This document shows, one piece after another, positions 9,319 to 17,581 of a stretch of DNA of 64,000 nt (position 1 is the first letter of the stretch; each line of letters starts with the position of its first letter). The stretch spans positions 223,558-287,557 of the forward strand of contig NZ_JANQBD010000009.1 in assembly GCF_024722015.1 (NCBI RefSeq). The letters run 5' to 3'. Made by a program: the position numbers and the translations under genes. The notes beneath the pieces were generated by a model. That model saw only the letters and a list, made by a program, of their open reading frames with translations. It made no database searches and was not told the origin of the DNA. This DNA comes from Paenibacillus radicis (ex Xue et al. 2023) (GTDB lineage: Bacteria; Bacillota; Bacilli; Paenibacillales; NBRC-103111).

Positions 9319-10569
9319 TTGAAAAAGTCTCTTCTGTCTCTAATTGTAACATCAGGTTTGTTGGGAACCATTGTTGTGCCGCAGTTTGCGTTTGCTTTGA
9401 CGGCAACGCAGAAAATCGAGCAGCAGATAAGCCAGCTGAAAAAAATGCAAACAACCGCTCAGCAAAAAGCGAATGAAGCGCAGTCCGAAATGAACAAGGT
9501 ACATCAGGAAAAGCAGCAGACAAGCTCAGATATTACTTCATTGCTTAGTCAAATTGAGGCAACGAACCTGAAGCTTAACGATCTGAATAGCCAGCTTAGT
9601 ACGGTAAAGAATACTTTGCAGGAAACCGGCCAGCAGCTTGAGGAAGCCGAAACGCGAGTTGAAAGTAGAGATAAGCTTCTGAAATCAAGGGTTCGCCTTA
9701 TGTATATGAACGGAGTCGTTTCCTACGCTGACGTTCTGCTCAGCTCAACGAATTTCGGTGACTTTCTGGACCGTTTGAATGCATTGAAATCCATTGTGAA
9801 TCAAGATAAAAAGATATTGGAATCCAATCAAAAAGACCGTGCAATGATAGCGGACAAGCAGGTTCAGGTTCAACAGCAGCTCGATCAGGTTAAGGATTTA
9901 TATAGCCAGACAGCGGTTGTTAAGGCCGATTTGGTGACCAAAGAGAAGGAAAAGGAAGTCAAGATAGCGAGCCTCTCCAAAAAGGAGAAGGAGCTGGAAG
10001 ACATAAGCGAGGATCAGGAGAAAGTATTGCTTGAGTATGCGCGCAAGGAATCCGCGCTGGCAGCCGAGAAGCGCAAGGCTACGGAGGAAGCAGCCAGAGC
10101 CGCGGCTGCAGCCAAAGCCAAGAAGGAGGGCACTGCTCCTCCTGCGGTAAACTCGACTCCGGCGTTCACAGGAGGCAAGATGGGTTACCCATTGGCGAAG
10201 AATTCGCCTATGACCTCCGATTTCGGAACACGTTCAGACCCGTTTACTGGCAAGAAAGCGACGCATAAAGGGATCGACCTTGGTGCGCCTAACGGAACCT
10301 CTATCCTAGCTGCAGCTGATGGTGAAGTGATCGTTGCTTCCTGGTGGAGTGGGTATGGGAATTGTGTTATTATTGACCATGGCAACGGAGTTTGGACCTT
10401 GTATGGGCATATCCGTAACGGTGGAACGGATGTGGAAAAAGGCGATACGGTCAAAAGAGGGCAAAAAATTGCAGAGGTCGGATCAACCGGTGAATCGACG
10501 GGTAACCACCTGCATTTTGAAGTTCGGATTAATGAAAATCCCGTAGATCCTAAACCTTATTTGAAATAA
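9319..10569 (+). CDS. murein hydrolase activator EnvC-like, coiled coil plus M23 peptidase
   Basis: Secreted wall hydrolase, probably an endopeptidase controlled by FtsEX (compare CwlO with FtsEX in Bacillus; inference from position). It has 416 residues. The TTG start at 9319 is chosen because the ATG at 9311 hits a stop after three codons and GGGGAGG is well placed. A signal peptide covers residues 1-27 (cut near VPQFAFA). Two Lys/Gln/Glu-rich coiled-coil stretches cover about 30-120 and 160-265. An M23/LytM domain covers about 295-416 with all zinc and catalytic residues present: H316 and D320 in HKGID, LYGH, and H397 and H399 in HLHFEVR. It is therefore likely an active enzyme rather than only an activator. 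Confidence 0.9.
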   Translation: MKKSLLSLIVTSGLLGTIVVPQFAFALTATQKIEQQISQLKKMQTTAQQKANEAQSEMNKVHQEKQQTSSDITSLLSQIEATNLKLNDLNSQLSTVKNTLQETGQQLEEAETRVESRDKLLKSRVRLMYMNGVVSYADVLLSSTNFGDFLDRLNALKSIVNQDKKILESNQKDRAMIADKQVQVQQQLDQVKDLYSQTAVVKADLVTKEKEKEVKIASLSKKEKELEDISEDQEKVLLEYARKESALAAEKRKATEEAARAAAAAKAKKEGTAPPAVNSTPAFTGGKMGYPLAKNSPMTSDFGTRSDPFTGKKATHKGIDLGAPNGTSILAAADGEVIVASWWSGYGNCVIIDHGNGVWTLYGHIRNGGTDVEKGDTVKRGQKIAEVGSTGESTGNHLHFEVRINENPVDPKPYLK

Positions 10570-10657
10570 TCGCTGTTAATAATTTCAAATAGCTTGTCAT
10601 ATACTAAACGGACGGCCAGTCGATAAGGTAAGTAGCAAAGGCGGTGTATACTAAGGA

Positions 10658-12106
10658 ATGACATTTAAAGGACGTACGGTTTTGGCATTTATTTTGTTGG
10701 CCATGTTCGCCAGCAGCATTATGACGCTAACGATTGTGCATCCATCGATCTTTGCTTCGGTAGGTGGAGATAGCAGCACGGCGACCGTGAAGTCTGGTTT
10801 GAGTACTAAGGATTTGAACAAGATTGCCACCACGTACCAACTAATAGACAGCAAATTTTTATCGCAAGTCGATCGTGATAAAGTAGTCAACGGAGCGATT
10901 AACGGCATGCTGTCGGCGTTGGAGGACCCTTTTACAGTTTATATGGACCAAAAAGAAGCGAAGCAGTTCGACGAGAGTATTACATCTTCGTTTCAAGGCA
11001 TTGGGGCTGAGGTTTCTTCTGAGGATGGAAAGGTAACTATCATGGCGCCTATTAAAGGCTCTCCAGCTGAGAAAGCGGGATTGCACACGCATGATGTTAT
11101 CATTGCTGTAAATGGCGAGAAGCTTGACGGATTGACTTTGAATCAGGCGATTATGAAAATTCGCGGACCGAAGGGAACGCAGGCTAAGCTGGACATTATG
11201 CGGCCGGGCTCGCCTGAGCCGATTCAAATGATTGTTGTACGTGACGATATTGATGTGGAAACCGTCTATGCGGAGATGCTGCAGGGCAATATCGGTAAAA
11301 TCGAGATTCGCCAGTTCTCCAGCAACACGGCCAAACGATTCAAAGACGAGCTGAAAAATCTTGAAGCAAAAGGAATGAAGGGATTGATCATCGACGTTCG
11401 TAACGATCCGGGTGGTCTGTTGTCCGCCGTTGTCGAAATTGTCGAACCTTTTGTACCTAAGGGCAAGCCTATTGTGAAGATTGAAAACCGCAAAGGCGAG
11501 CAGGAAGATACACCATCACAGGGAACAGGTAAAAATTATCCTGTTACCGTACTGATCAACAAAGGCAGCGCCAGTGCTTCGGAGATATTGGCAGGAGCCT
11601 TGCATGACTCTTCCGGCAGCAAGCTGATCGGTGAAACGACCTTCGGTAAGGGTACGGTCCAAGTAACCTTTGAGAAGGAAATGGCCGATGGCAGCAACAT
11701 TAAGATGACGGTGTACAAGTGGTTGACGCCAAATGGCACCTGGATTCATAAAAAAGGAATTGCACCGGATATCGCGGTTGAGCAGCCTGCCTTCTTCAAG
11801 GTAGCTCCGCTGAGTAAGAAAACAACCCTGAAGCCGGATACCAATAGCGAAGACGTTAAAAACTTACAAACCATGCTGACAGGGCTGGGACTAACCCCGG
11901 ATCGTACAGACGGTTACTTCAGCGATAAGACGGCTCTAGCTGTCAAGGCTTTCCAACGGATGCAAAGCTTGCCTATAACAGGTGAAGTTGATGTGGAGAC
12001 AGCGACCCGGATTGAAAAAGCGATTTTGACCGAAATCAAGGACCCTAAAAATGATCTGCAGCTAAAAGCGGCGACTCAGCACTTGCAGTCCGTAATGCCC
12101 AAGTAG
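10658..12106 (+). CDS. ctpB: carboxy-terminal processing protease, S41 family (CtpB-like)
   Basis: PDZ-gated serine protease acting outside the membrane; in Bacillus CtpB cuts SpoIVFA during sporulation. It has 482 residues. An N-terminal anchor covers about 8-30, PDZ about 105-190 (GSPAEKAGL, VNGEKLDG), and the S41 domain about 205-390. The catalytic set is S306 in NKGSASASEI, K331 and Q335 in TTFGKGTVQ, with the spacing known for CtpB. A peptidoglycan-binding_1 domain follows at about 395-460 (DVKNLQTMLTGLGLTPD). The start is ATG at 10658 with AAAGGCGGTG upstream. Gene order ftsX-hydrolase-ctpB-minJ matches Bacillus, except that no swrA lies between ctpB and minJ. Confidence 0.93.
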   Translation: MTFKGRTVLAFILLAMFASSIMTLTIVHPSIFASVGGDSSTATVKSGLSTKDLNKIATTYQLIDSKFLSQVDRDKVVNGAINGMLSALEDPFTVYMDQKEAKQFDESITSSFQGIGAEVSSEDGKVTIMAPIKGSPAEKAGLHTHDVIIAVNGEKLDGLTLNQAIMKIRGPKGTQAKLDIMRPGSPEPIQMIVVRDDIDVETVYAEMLQGNIGKIEIRQFSSNTAKRFKDELKNLEAKGMKGLIIDVRNDPGGLLSAVVEIVEPFVPKGKPIVKIENRKGEQEDTPSQGTGKNYPVTVLINKGSASASEILAGALHDSSGSKLIGETTFGKGTVQVTFEKEMADGSNIKMTVYKWLTPNGTWIHKKGIAPDIAVEQPAFFKVAPLSKKTTLKPDTNSEDVKNLQTMLTGLGLTPDRTDGYFSDKTALAVKAFQRMQSLPITGEVDVETATRIEKAILTEIKDPKNDLQLKAATQHLQSVMPK

Positions 12107-12200
12107 TACAAATGGGTAGGGTGCAGGGTAAAAATTCCGATTAGCTGAAATGGAAATGTTAGTAAGCGGAAGGAAATTGAATAAGCAGCGTCGAAAGAGT

Positions 12201-12233
12201 AAGAAGGTTGGATTTATTCCAGCCTTCTTTTTT
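12201..12233 (+). terminator. rho-independent terminator between ctpB and minJ
   Basis: AAGAAGGTTGG pairs with CCAGCCTTCTT around an ATTTATT loop, followed by T6. It stands only 25 nt before the minJ start, so minJ is either transcribed by read-through or has a promoter upstream of this hairpin, which would make it attenuator-like. Confidence 0.8.
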
Positions 12234-12258
12234 AATGTATCTAAGAAGGAGCAGTCCA

Positions 12259-13554
12259 ATGACCGTGTTCATGGAAGTGGCACAAAGAGGGCTACAAGCC
12301 CTGCTTCAATTGTTCATGCATCCGTTTTATTATGTTGGTATTTTATTTGTCATCCTGCAATACCGCAGGCAAATATTGTTTGAACGTAAATTGTTTCATA
12401 CGAAACTGCACTCCTTATTAACCGAAACGTGGCGGGCATTATTGTGGGGGTGGATCGGCGGATTAGCGGCTTCTGTAGTTATGGCCGTTGTTGGAGCTAC
12501 CATTCAAGCTGATACTGTGCTCTTATTGTGGGTCATATCGCTGCTGCTGCTTTTTGTTCGTGTGAGATTTTTATGCTGGGCTTATGCTATTGGGATTATA
12601 GGGGTTCTGCATGTGCTATGCGTTTGGTTTGCTTCAAGATTGAATCCAGCATCCGATCTGCTTGCCTGGATTGTGAATACGCTGATCAATCTGAACATGC
12701 CTTCACTGCTCGCACTTATTGCGATCCTTCATCTGATTGAAGCGCTGTTAGTGAGGCAGCAGGGGGCCAAGACAGCTACGCCGATGTTTTACGCAAGCAA
12801 GCGGGGTAAAATCGTCGGTGGCTATAATATGCAGGGGTTCTGGCCTGTTGTGTTATTTTTGCTGGTGCCACTGCAAGGAGGCAGTGCAATCCCGTTGCCT
12901 TGGACGCCTCTAGTGGGTGGAGGGCTGTGGAGCGGCGGCTGGACGATGATTAGCTTCCCCGTCATGATCGGCTTTGCTGAGCTGACTCTGTCCCGACTGC
13001 CGAAGGAGAAAGCTCGCCTCTCAGCGAAGCTGTTGGCTCTATATGCCTGCTCCGTACTGCTGCTGGCTTTTCTGGCCTATGTATGGCCTGTCCTGACGAT
13101 AATTGCATCACTGGGCTGCATACTGCTTCATGAAGCTTTGCGGGTGTACAGCAGATGGGATGAATTGAAGCGAATTCCCTATTATGTTCATGACCAGCGC
13201 GGACTGAAGATTTTGGGTATTTTGCCTGGCAGTGCGGCGGCTGATATGGGGCTGACTGCAGGAGAAGTCATTCACAAGGTGAACGGAGTGGCGGTAGTTA
13301 CGAAGCAGGAGCTGTTCCAAGCCATGCAGCAGAATCCGGCATTTTGCAAGCTCGAGGTGCTTAATTTGGAGGGGGAAAGCAAGTTTCTGAAGCGAGCTTT
13401 ATTCTCTGACGAGCATCATCAATTGGGCATTATTTTAGCGCCTGATCAAGATGCGATGTATTATGCGGAAGAAAAACAATCTCATATATTCTCTTATTTG
13501 AGCAGGAAGCTTGTAGGGGTCTTCAGCAATCGATCTGGTAGCAGACCTATGTAG
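12259..13554 (+). CDS. minJ: MinJ-like polytopic membrane protein with C-terminal PDZ domain
   Basis: MinJ links DivIVA to MinD and positions the division site. Assignment rests on architecture and place. It has 431 residues, with about eight hydrophobic segments through residue ~300, then a PDZ domain at about 310-395 (ILGILPGSAAADMGLTAGE, then VIHKVNGVAV). It follows ctpB and precedes uvrBA, as yvjD/minJ does in Bacillus. The ATG at 12259 is chosen because GAAGGAG sits 7 nt before it; a longer reading from 12208 would start inside the upstream terminator hairpin. Sequence alone would only give a PDZ membrane protein. Confidence 0.75.
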   Translation: MTVFMEVAQRGLQALLQLFMHPFYYVGILFVILQYRRQILFERKLFHTKLHSLLTETWRALLWGWIGGLAASVVMAVVGATIQADTVLLLWVISLLLLFVRVRFLCWAYAIGIIGVLHVLCVWFASRLNPASDLLAWIVNTLINLNMPSLLALIAILHLIEALLVRQQGAKTATPMFYASKRGKIVGGYNMQGFWPVVLFLLVPLQGGSAIPLPWTPLVGGGLWSGGWTMISFPVMIGFAELTLSRLPKEKARLSAKLLALYACSVLLLAFLAYVWPVLTIIASLGCILLHEALRVYSRWDELKRIPYYVHDQRGLKILGILPGSAAADMGLTAGEVIHKVNGVAVVTKQELFQAMQQNPAFCKLEVLNLEGESKFLKRALFSDEHHQLGIILAPDQDAMYYAEEKQSHIFSYLSRKLVGVFSNRSGSRPM

Positions 13555-13585
13555 GATCAGCCTCACAGCCTAACAAAATTGAAGG

Positions 13586-13624
13586 AAAAAAGCTGCCGGA
13601 ACCTGAGTTCCAGCAGCTTTTTTT
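13586..13624. terminator. bidirectional terminator between minJ and motB
   Basis: AAAAAGCTGCCGGAA pairs with TTCCAGCAGCTTTTTTT around a CCTGAG loop. A-run on one side and T-run on the other let it serve both convergent units. Confidence 0.88.
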
Positions 13625-13664
13625 GAATAAAACGGGGTAAGCTCTGCTCCGCTTGTGACGCTTG

Positions 13665-14438
13665 TTAATTCGGTTCACGCAGCACAACGATTTCAACGCG
13701 ACGGTTTTTGGCCCGATTCTCTGGAGTGTCGTTTCCAACTACAGGACGCGTATCTGCATAGCCAGTGGATATGAATTTTTTCGGATCCAGGCCTGAGTTA
13801 TTAATGAAGTAACGAAGCACGGATAGCGAGCGTTCGTTTGAAAGTCCCCAGTTATCCTTGTATAGAGACCCTGTTGCCAATGGCAGGTTATCCGTATGGC
13901 CTTCAATGCTGATCGTTGTATTCAAGTTCGGGAACATTGTAGCCAGTTGGTTTAAAATGGGGAAAGCCTCTTTTTTCAAATCAGCCTTACCGAGATCGAA
14001 CAAGAACAGATCGTTTAGAGTTACAGAAATTCCCTTAGGGGTATTGGCTGCGAACACTTGAGCCTGCAGGCTTTGCTGCTGAATATACTGCTGTATCTGC
14101 TCCAATAAATTTTCCAGCTGCTTCTCACGAGTTTCTTTTTGTTCTTTCTCTTCCCTTTCTTTTTTCTCCTTCTCGGCGTTTTCGGATTTATCGCCTTCAT
14201 TAGCTTTGGCTGTGCTGACACGGCCGAGTACTCCTTGACCTTGAGGGAGCACGGAATCTGCCTTCTTGTATTCAAAGTTAAGTGCTTGCGACAGGATTTG
14301 ATATTTCTCCGTATCAATCTTGCTCATCGCATACATGATGACAAAGAAGATCAGAAGCAGCGTGATTAAATCTGCATAGGTAATCAACCAGCGCTCGTGA
14401 TTTTCATGCTCGGCGTGCTTCTTATTTCTCCTCGCCAC
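13665..14438 (-). CDS. motB: flagellar motor stator protein MotB
   Basis: Wall-anchored half of the proton-driven flagellar stator. It has 257 residues from GTG at 14438, where AAGGTGAT is 6 nt upstream; another in-frame GTG at 14447 lacks such a site. A single membrane segment covers about 17-38 with the proton-binding aspartate D23 in LITYADLITLL. A charged Lys/Glu linker covers about 75-120. The OmpA-like peptidoglycan-binding domain follows (ISIEGHTDNLPLATG, LSNERSLSVLRYFI, RAKNRRVEIVVLR). It overlaps the end of motA by about 17 nt, so the two are translationally coupled. Confidence 0.93.
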   Translation of the reverse strand: MARRNKKHAEHENHERWLITYADLITLLLIFFVIMYAMSKIDTEKYQILSQALNFEYKKADSVLPQGQGVLGRVSTAKANEGDKSENAEKEKKEREEKEQKETREKQLENLLEQIQQYIQQQSLQAQVFAANTPKGISVTLNDLFLFDLGKADLKKEAFPILNQLATMFPNLNTTISIEGHTDNLPLATGSLYKDNWGLSNERSLSVLRYFINNSGLDPKKFISTGYADTRPVVGNDTPENRAKNRRVEIVVLREPN

Positions 14439-15207
14439 TGATATCACCTTCCGTTTTCTTATGGTTTTGATGGAGGAAGGACTTCAGTTTCTTTTGAATC
14501 AACTGAGGATTTTCGCCGGCTTGCAGAGCTAAAATTCCTTCAAGCATCAATTCCATTTCAGAAATTTGCTCTTTGCTGCGAATTTTTATTTTGGTTGCTA
14601 TAGGAAGATACACTACATTCGCAGAAGCCACACCATATAATGTAGCTGTAAAAGCAACGGCAATAGCGGGGCCCAAGCTGCTCGGATCAGCCAAATTGCC
14701 CAGAACGTGTATCAGTCCCATAACGGTACCGATAATCCCCATCGCGGGTGCATAGCCGCCCGCTGTTTCGAATATTTTGGCCCAGCCCTCATGATGATGC
14801 TCAAGCGCATCCATTTCGAGCTCCAAAATTTGACGTGTCAATTCAGGGTCGGTTCCATCAACAACCATCATAAGACCGCCGCGCAAGAAACTGTTCGGAT
14901 GTTCCACTGCACGCTGCTCTAGAGCAAGCACACCTTCTCTGCGGGCAACCGTGGCCATATCTACAAGCTCTTCAATAATAGTGCCGGGCTCTCTTTTGGT
15001 TTCTTTGAATGCCATGCTTAGTGCTTTACCGATTTCCTTTAGACGGGACATAGGGAAGCTTATTGCTATAGCCCCTGCTGTTCCCCCGAAAATAATTAAC
15101 ATGGCGCTTGGGACAATAAGTGCGCCAATATGGCCGCCATCCCACATATAACCGCCTAGAAGAGCTCCCAATCCTATTACAAGACCTATTATCGTTGTTA
15201 AATCCAC
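14422..15207 (-). CDS. motA: flagellar motor stator protein MotA
   Basis: Membrane partner of MotB; couples ion flow to rotor torque. It has 261 residues and four membrane segments (about 5-22, 32-52, 150-170, 180-200). The cytoplasmic loop carries the charged rotor-contact region (ALEQRAVEHPNSFLRGG), and the conserved GGYAPAMGIIGTVMGLIHVL block starts transmembrane segment 3. GTG start at 15207 with GGTGGTAGG upstream. The pair sits apart from any fla/che operon, as motAB does in Bacillus. A proton type is inferred from Bacillus MotAB rather than sodium-driven MotPS; the sequence does not prove this. Confidence 0.93.
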   Translation of the reverse strand: MDLTTIIGLVIGLGALLGGYMWDGGHIGALIVPSAMLIIFGGTAGAIAISFPMSRLKEIGKALSMAFKETKREPGTIIEELVDMATVARREGVLALEQRAVEHPNSFLRGGLMMVVDGTDPELTRQILELEMDALEHHHEGWAKIFETAGGYAPAMGIIGTVMGLIHVLGNLADPSSLGPAIAVAFTATLYGVASANVVYLPIATKIKIRSKEQISEMELMLEGILALQAGENPQLIQKKLKSFLHQNHKKTEGDISGEEK

Positions 15208-15309
15208 GTTCCTACCACCCCTAGATTCAATAAATTAATGTTTCTCTTCATGCAGATCTATATGATTAAAAATTCCTGTAACCCACTAATAGAGGAAAGC
15301 TTTAATCGT

Positions 15310-15338
15310 TTGCAACAAAAGATGAAAAAAGGTATAAT
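15310..15338 (+). promoter_or_regulatory. sigma-A promoter of uvrBA
   Basis: TTGCAA (15310-15315), 17-nt spacer, perfect TATAAT (15333-15338). It lies 134 nt before the uvrB start in the otherwise empty motA-uvrB gap. Confidence 0.75.
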
Positions 15339-15344
15339 ATATGG

Positions 15345-15356
15345 GAACAAGTATTC
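15345..15356. promoter_or_regulatory. LexA (DinR)-like SOS operator at uvrB
   Basis: GAAC-AAGT-ATTC differs from the Bacillus SOS box core GAAC-N4-GTTC by one base, and the flanks extend the dyad (GGGAAC ... ATTCC). It starts 6 nt after the -10 element, ideal for repression of initiation. uvrB and uvrA are known SOS genes in Bacillus. Confidence 0.6.
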
Positions 15357-15471
15357 CTATAAAGGAAAAAGTCGAACGGAGTCAATCTACGTCGATAGAT
15401 CATATTATTTATCGGAAACAATTGTTTAAAAGTTAATAGAACACGACTTTTTTCAATGGGCGGGTGATTAC

Positions 15472-17469
15472 ATGAACGAAGTAACGAAGAGCAATAAACC
15501 GTTTGAGCTGGTATCGGATTTCTTGCCTCAGGGAGATCAGCCTAAGGCAATTGAGAATCTGTTAGCAAGTATTCAAGCGGGGAAGAGGTATCAGACACTG
15601 CTTGGCGCTACGGGAACGGGCAAGACGTTCACAGCGGCACAGGTGATTTCCAAACTAAATCGACCCACATTGCTTATTGCCCACAACAAGACATTAGCCG
15701 CACAGTTGTGCAGTGAATTGAAGGAATTTTTCCCTAACAATGCTGTGGAATATTTCGTCAGTTATTACGATTACTTTCAACCAGAAGCCTACATTCCATC
15801 TTCGGATACATTTATAGAGAAAGATTCAAGCATCAATGAGGAGATCGATAAGCTGCGCCACTCGGCCACCAGCTCGTTGTTCGAGCGGCGGGACGTCATT
15901 GTTGTAGCGAGCGTATCCTGCATATACGGCTTAGGTTCGCCGATTGAATACGGCAACCTGGTGCTGTCGTTACGTGTCGGTATGGAGCGGTCGCGCAATG
16001 ACATCCTGCACAGCCTGATCGATATCCAGTATCAGCGCAATGATATGAACTTTGTCCGCGGCACGTTTCGCGTCCGTGGTGATGTAGTAGAGATTTTCCC
16101 TGCCTCGCATTCCGAGCAAGCTGTAAGAGTGGAGCTGTTCGGAGATGAAATCGAGCGCATAACGGAGATTAATGTGCTGACCGGTGAAATCCTTGGCGAA
16201 CGTGAGCATATCGCCATCTTCCCCGCATCTCACTTCGTTACCCATGAGGATACGATGAAACGCGCACTTATCAACATTGAGCGAGAGCTGGAAGAACGAT
16301 TGAAGGAGCTCAACGAGAAAGGCAAGCTGCTGGAAGCCCAACGACTGGAGCAACGGACGCGGTATGATATCGAAATGATGCAGGAGATGGGCTTTTGCTC
16401 CGGTATTGAGAATTACTCGGGACCCTTAACATTCCGTGAACGAGGGGCGACGCCGTATACACTGTTCGACTACTTTCCGGAGGATATGCTAGTGATGGTG
16501 GACGAATCTCACGTGTCGCTGCCACAGATAAGGGGTATGTATAATGGAGACCGAGCACGTAAGGAAGTGCTGGTAGAGCACGGGTTCCGTCTCCCGTCGG
16601 CGATGGATAACAGACCGCTTCGATTTGAGGAATTTGAGGGCAAGGTGAAGCAGGCTGTGTTTATCTCGGCAACTCCGGGACCTTTTGAGCTGGAGCATTG
16701 TCCTGAGATGGTAGAGCAAATAATCCGCCCAACCGGCCTGCTGGATCCGATCATTGAGGTACGGCCGACGAAGGGGCAGATTGATGATTTGCTAGCCGAG
16801 ATCCATGACCGAATCAGCAAGGATGAACGTGTCCTCGTGACTACTTTGACGAAGAAGATGTCGGAGGACTTGACGGATTATCTTAAAGAAATCGGGATCA
16901 AGGTACGGTATCTTCACTCCGATATAAAGACATTGGAGCGGATGGCCATTTTGCGTGATTTGCGATTGGGAGTATTCCATGTATTAATAGGCATTAACCT
17001 GCTGCGGGAAGGGTTGGATTTGCCGGAGGTATCCCTCGTAGCGATATTGGACGCCGACAAGGAAGGCTTCTTGCGTGCTGAGCGCTCACTGATACAGACG
17101 ATTGGCCGGGCCGCGCGGAATTCGAACGGTCGGGTAATTATGTACGGTGACAAAATAACCGATTCGATGGACAAAGCGATTCGGGAAACGAGCCGTCGCC
17201 GCGATATTCAAATAGCTTATAATGAGAAACACGGAATCACTCCGCAAACAATACAGAAGAAGGTCAGGGATGTCATTGAAGCGGTCAAGGTAGCTGAACA
17301 GAAGGCTGATTACTTAACCGATTTGAAACAGGGCAAGATGTCCAAGAAGGATCGGATGTCGCTGATTGAGCGTCTGGAAGCGGAAATGAAGGAAGCGGCC
17401 AAAAATCTGCAGTTTGAACGTGCAGCTGAGCTTCGCGACGCGGTGATGGAGTTAAGAACGGAGCTGTAA
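15472..17469 (+). CDS. uvrB: excinuclease ABC subunit B
   Basis: DNA damage verification subunit of nucleotide excision repair, a superfamily 2 helicase-fold ATPase. It has 665 residues, typical. Walker A GATGTGKT is at 45-52, the beta-hairpin region [12 protein letters not shown] at about 95-106, DEAH-like [16 protein letters not shown] at about 340, and helicase motifs V and VI ([30 protein letters not shown]) near 500-550. The UVR domain that binds UvrC lies at the C-terminus (about 628-663). ATG start with GGGCGGGTGAT upstream. uvrA follows after 112 nt. Confidence 0.97.
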   Translation: MNEVTKSNKPFELVSDFLPQGDQPKAIENLLASIQAGKRYQTLLGATGTGKTFTAAQVISKLNRPTLLIAHNKTLAAQLCSELKEFFPNNAVEYFVSYYDYFQPEAYIPSSDTFIEKDSSINEEIDKLRHSATSSLFERRDVIVVASVSCIYGLGSPIEYGNLVLSLRVGMERSRNDILHSLIDIQYQRNDMNFVRGTFRVRGDVVEIFPASHSEQAVRVELFGDEIERITEINVLTGEILGEREHIAIFPASHFVTHEDTMKRALINIERELEERLKELNEKGKLLEAQRLEQRTRYDIEMMQEMGFCSGIENYSGPLTFRERGATPYTLFDYFPEDMLVMVDESHVSLPQIRGMYNGDRARKEVLVEHGFRLPSAMDNRPLRFEEFEGKVKQAVFISATPGPFELEHCPEMVEQIIRPTGLLDPIIEVRPTKGQIDDLLAEIHDRISKDERVLVTTLTKKMSEDLTDYLKEIGIKVRYLHSDIKTLERMAILRDLRLGVFHVLIGINLLREGLDLPEVSLVAILDADKEGFLRAERSLIQTIGRAARNSNGRVIMYGDKITDSMDKAIRETSRRRDIQIAYNEKHGITPQTIQKKVRDVIEAVKVAEQKADYLTDLKQGKMSKKDRMSLIERLEAEMKEAAKNLQFERAAELRDAVMELRTEL

Positions 17470-17581
17470 GATAGAGTTAGAAGCAGACCTACGGATGGAT
17501 ATAATGGATAATAGCGTTATGAGACAGAGAATCTGCGGATGAAGGGTTCTCTTGTGATATATAAAGGATGGTGGCAACCAC

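Noticed and set aside
15238..15429. 63-residue frame before uvrB
   Set aside because: It covers the uvrB promoter and LexA-like box, has no ribosome site, and its composition is not protein-like.
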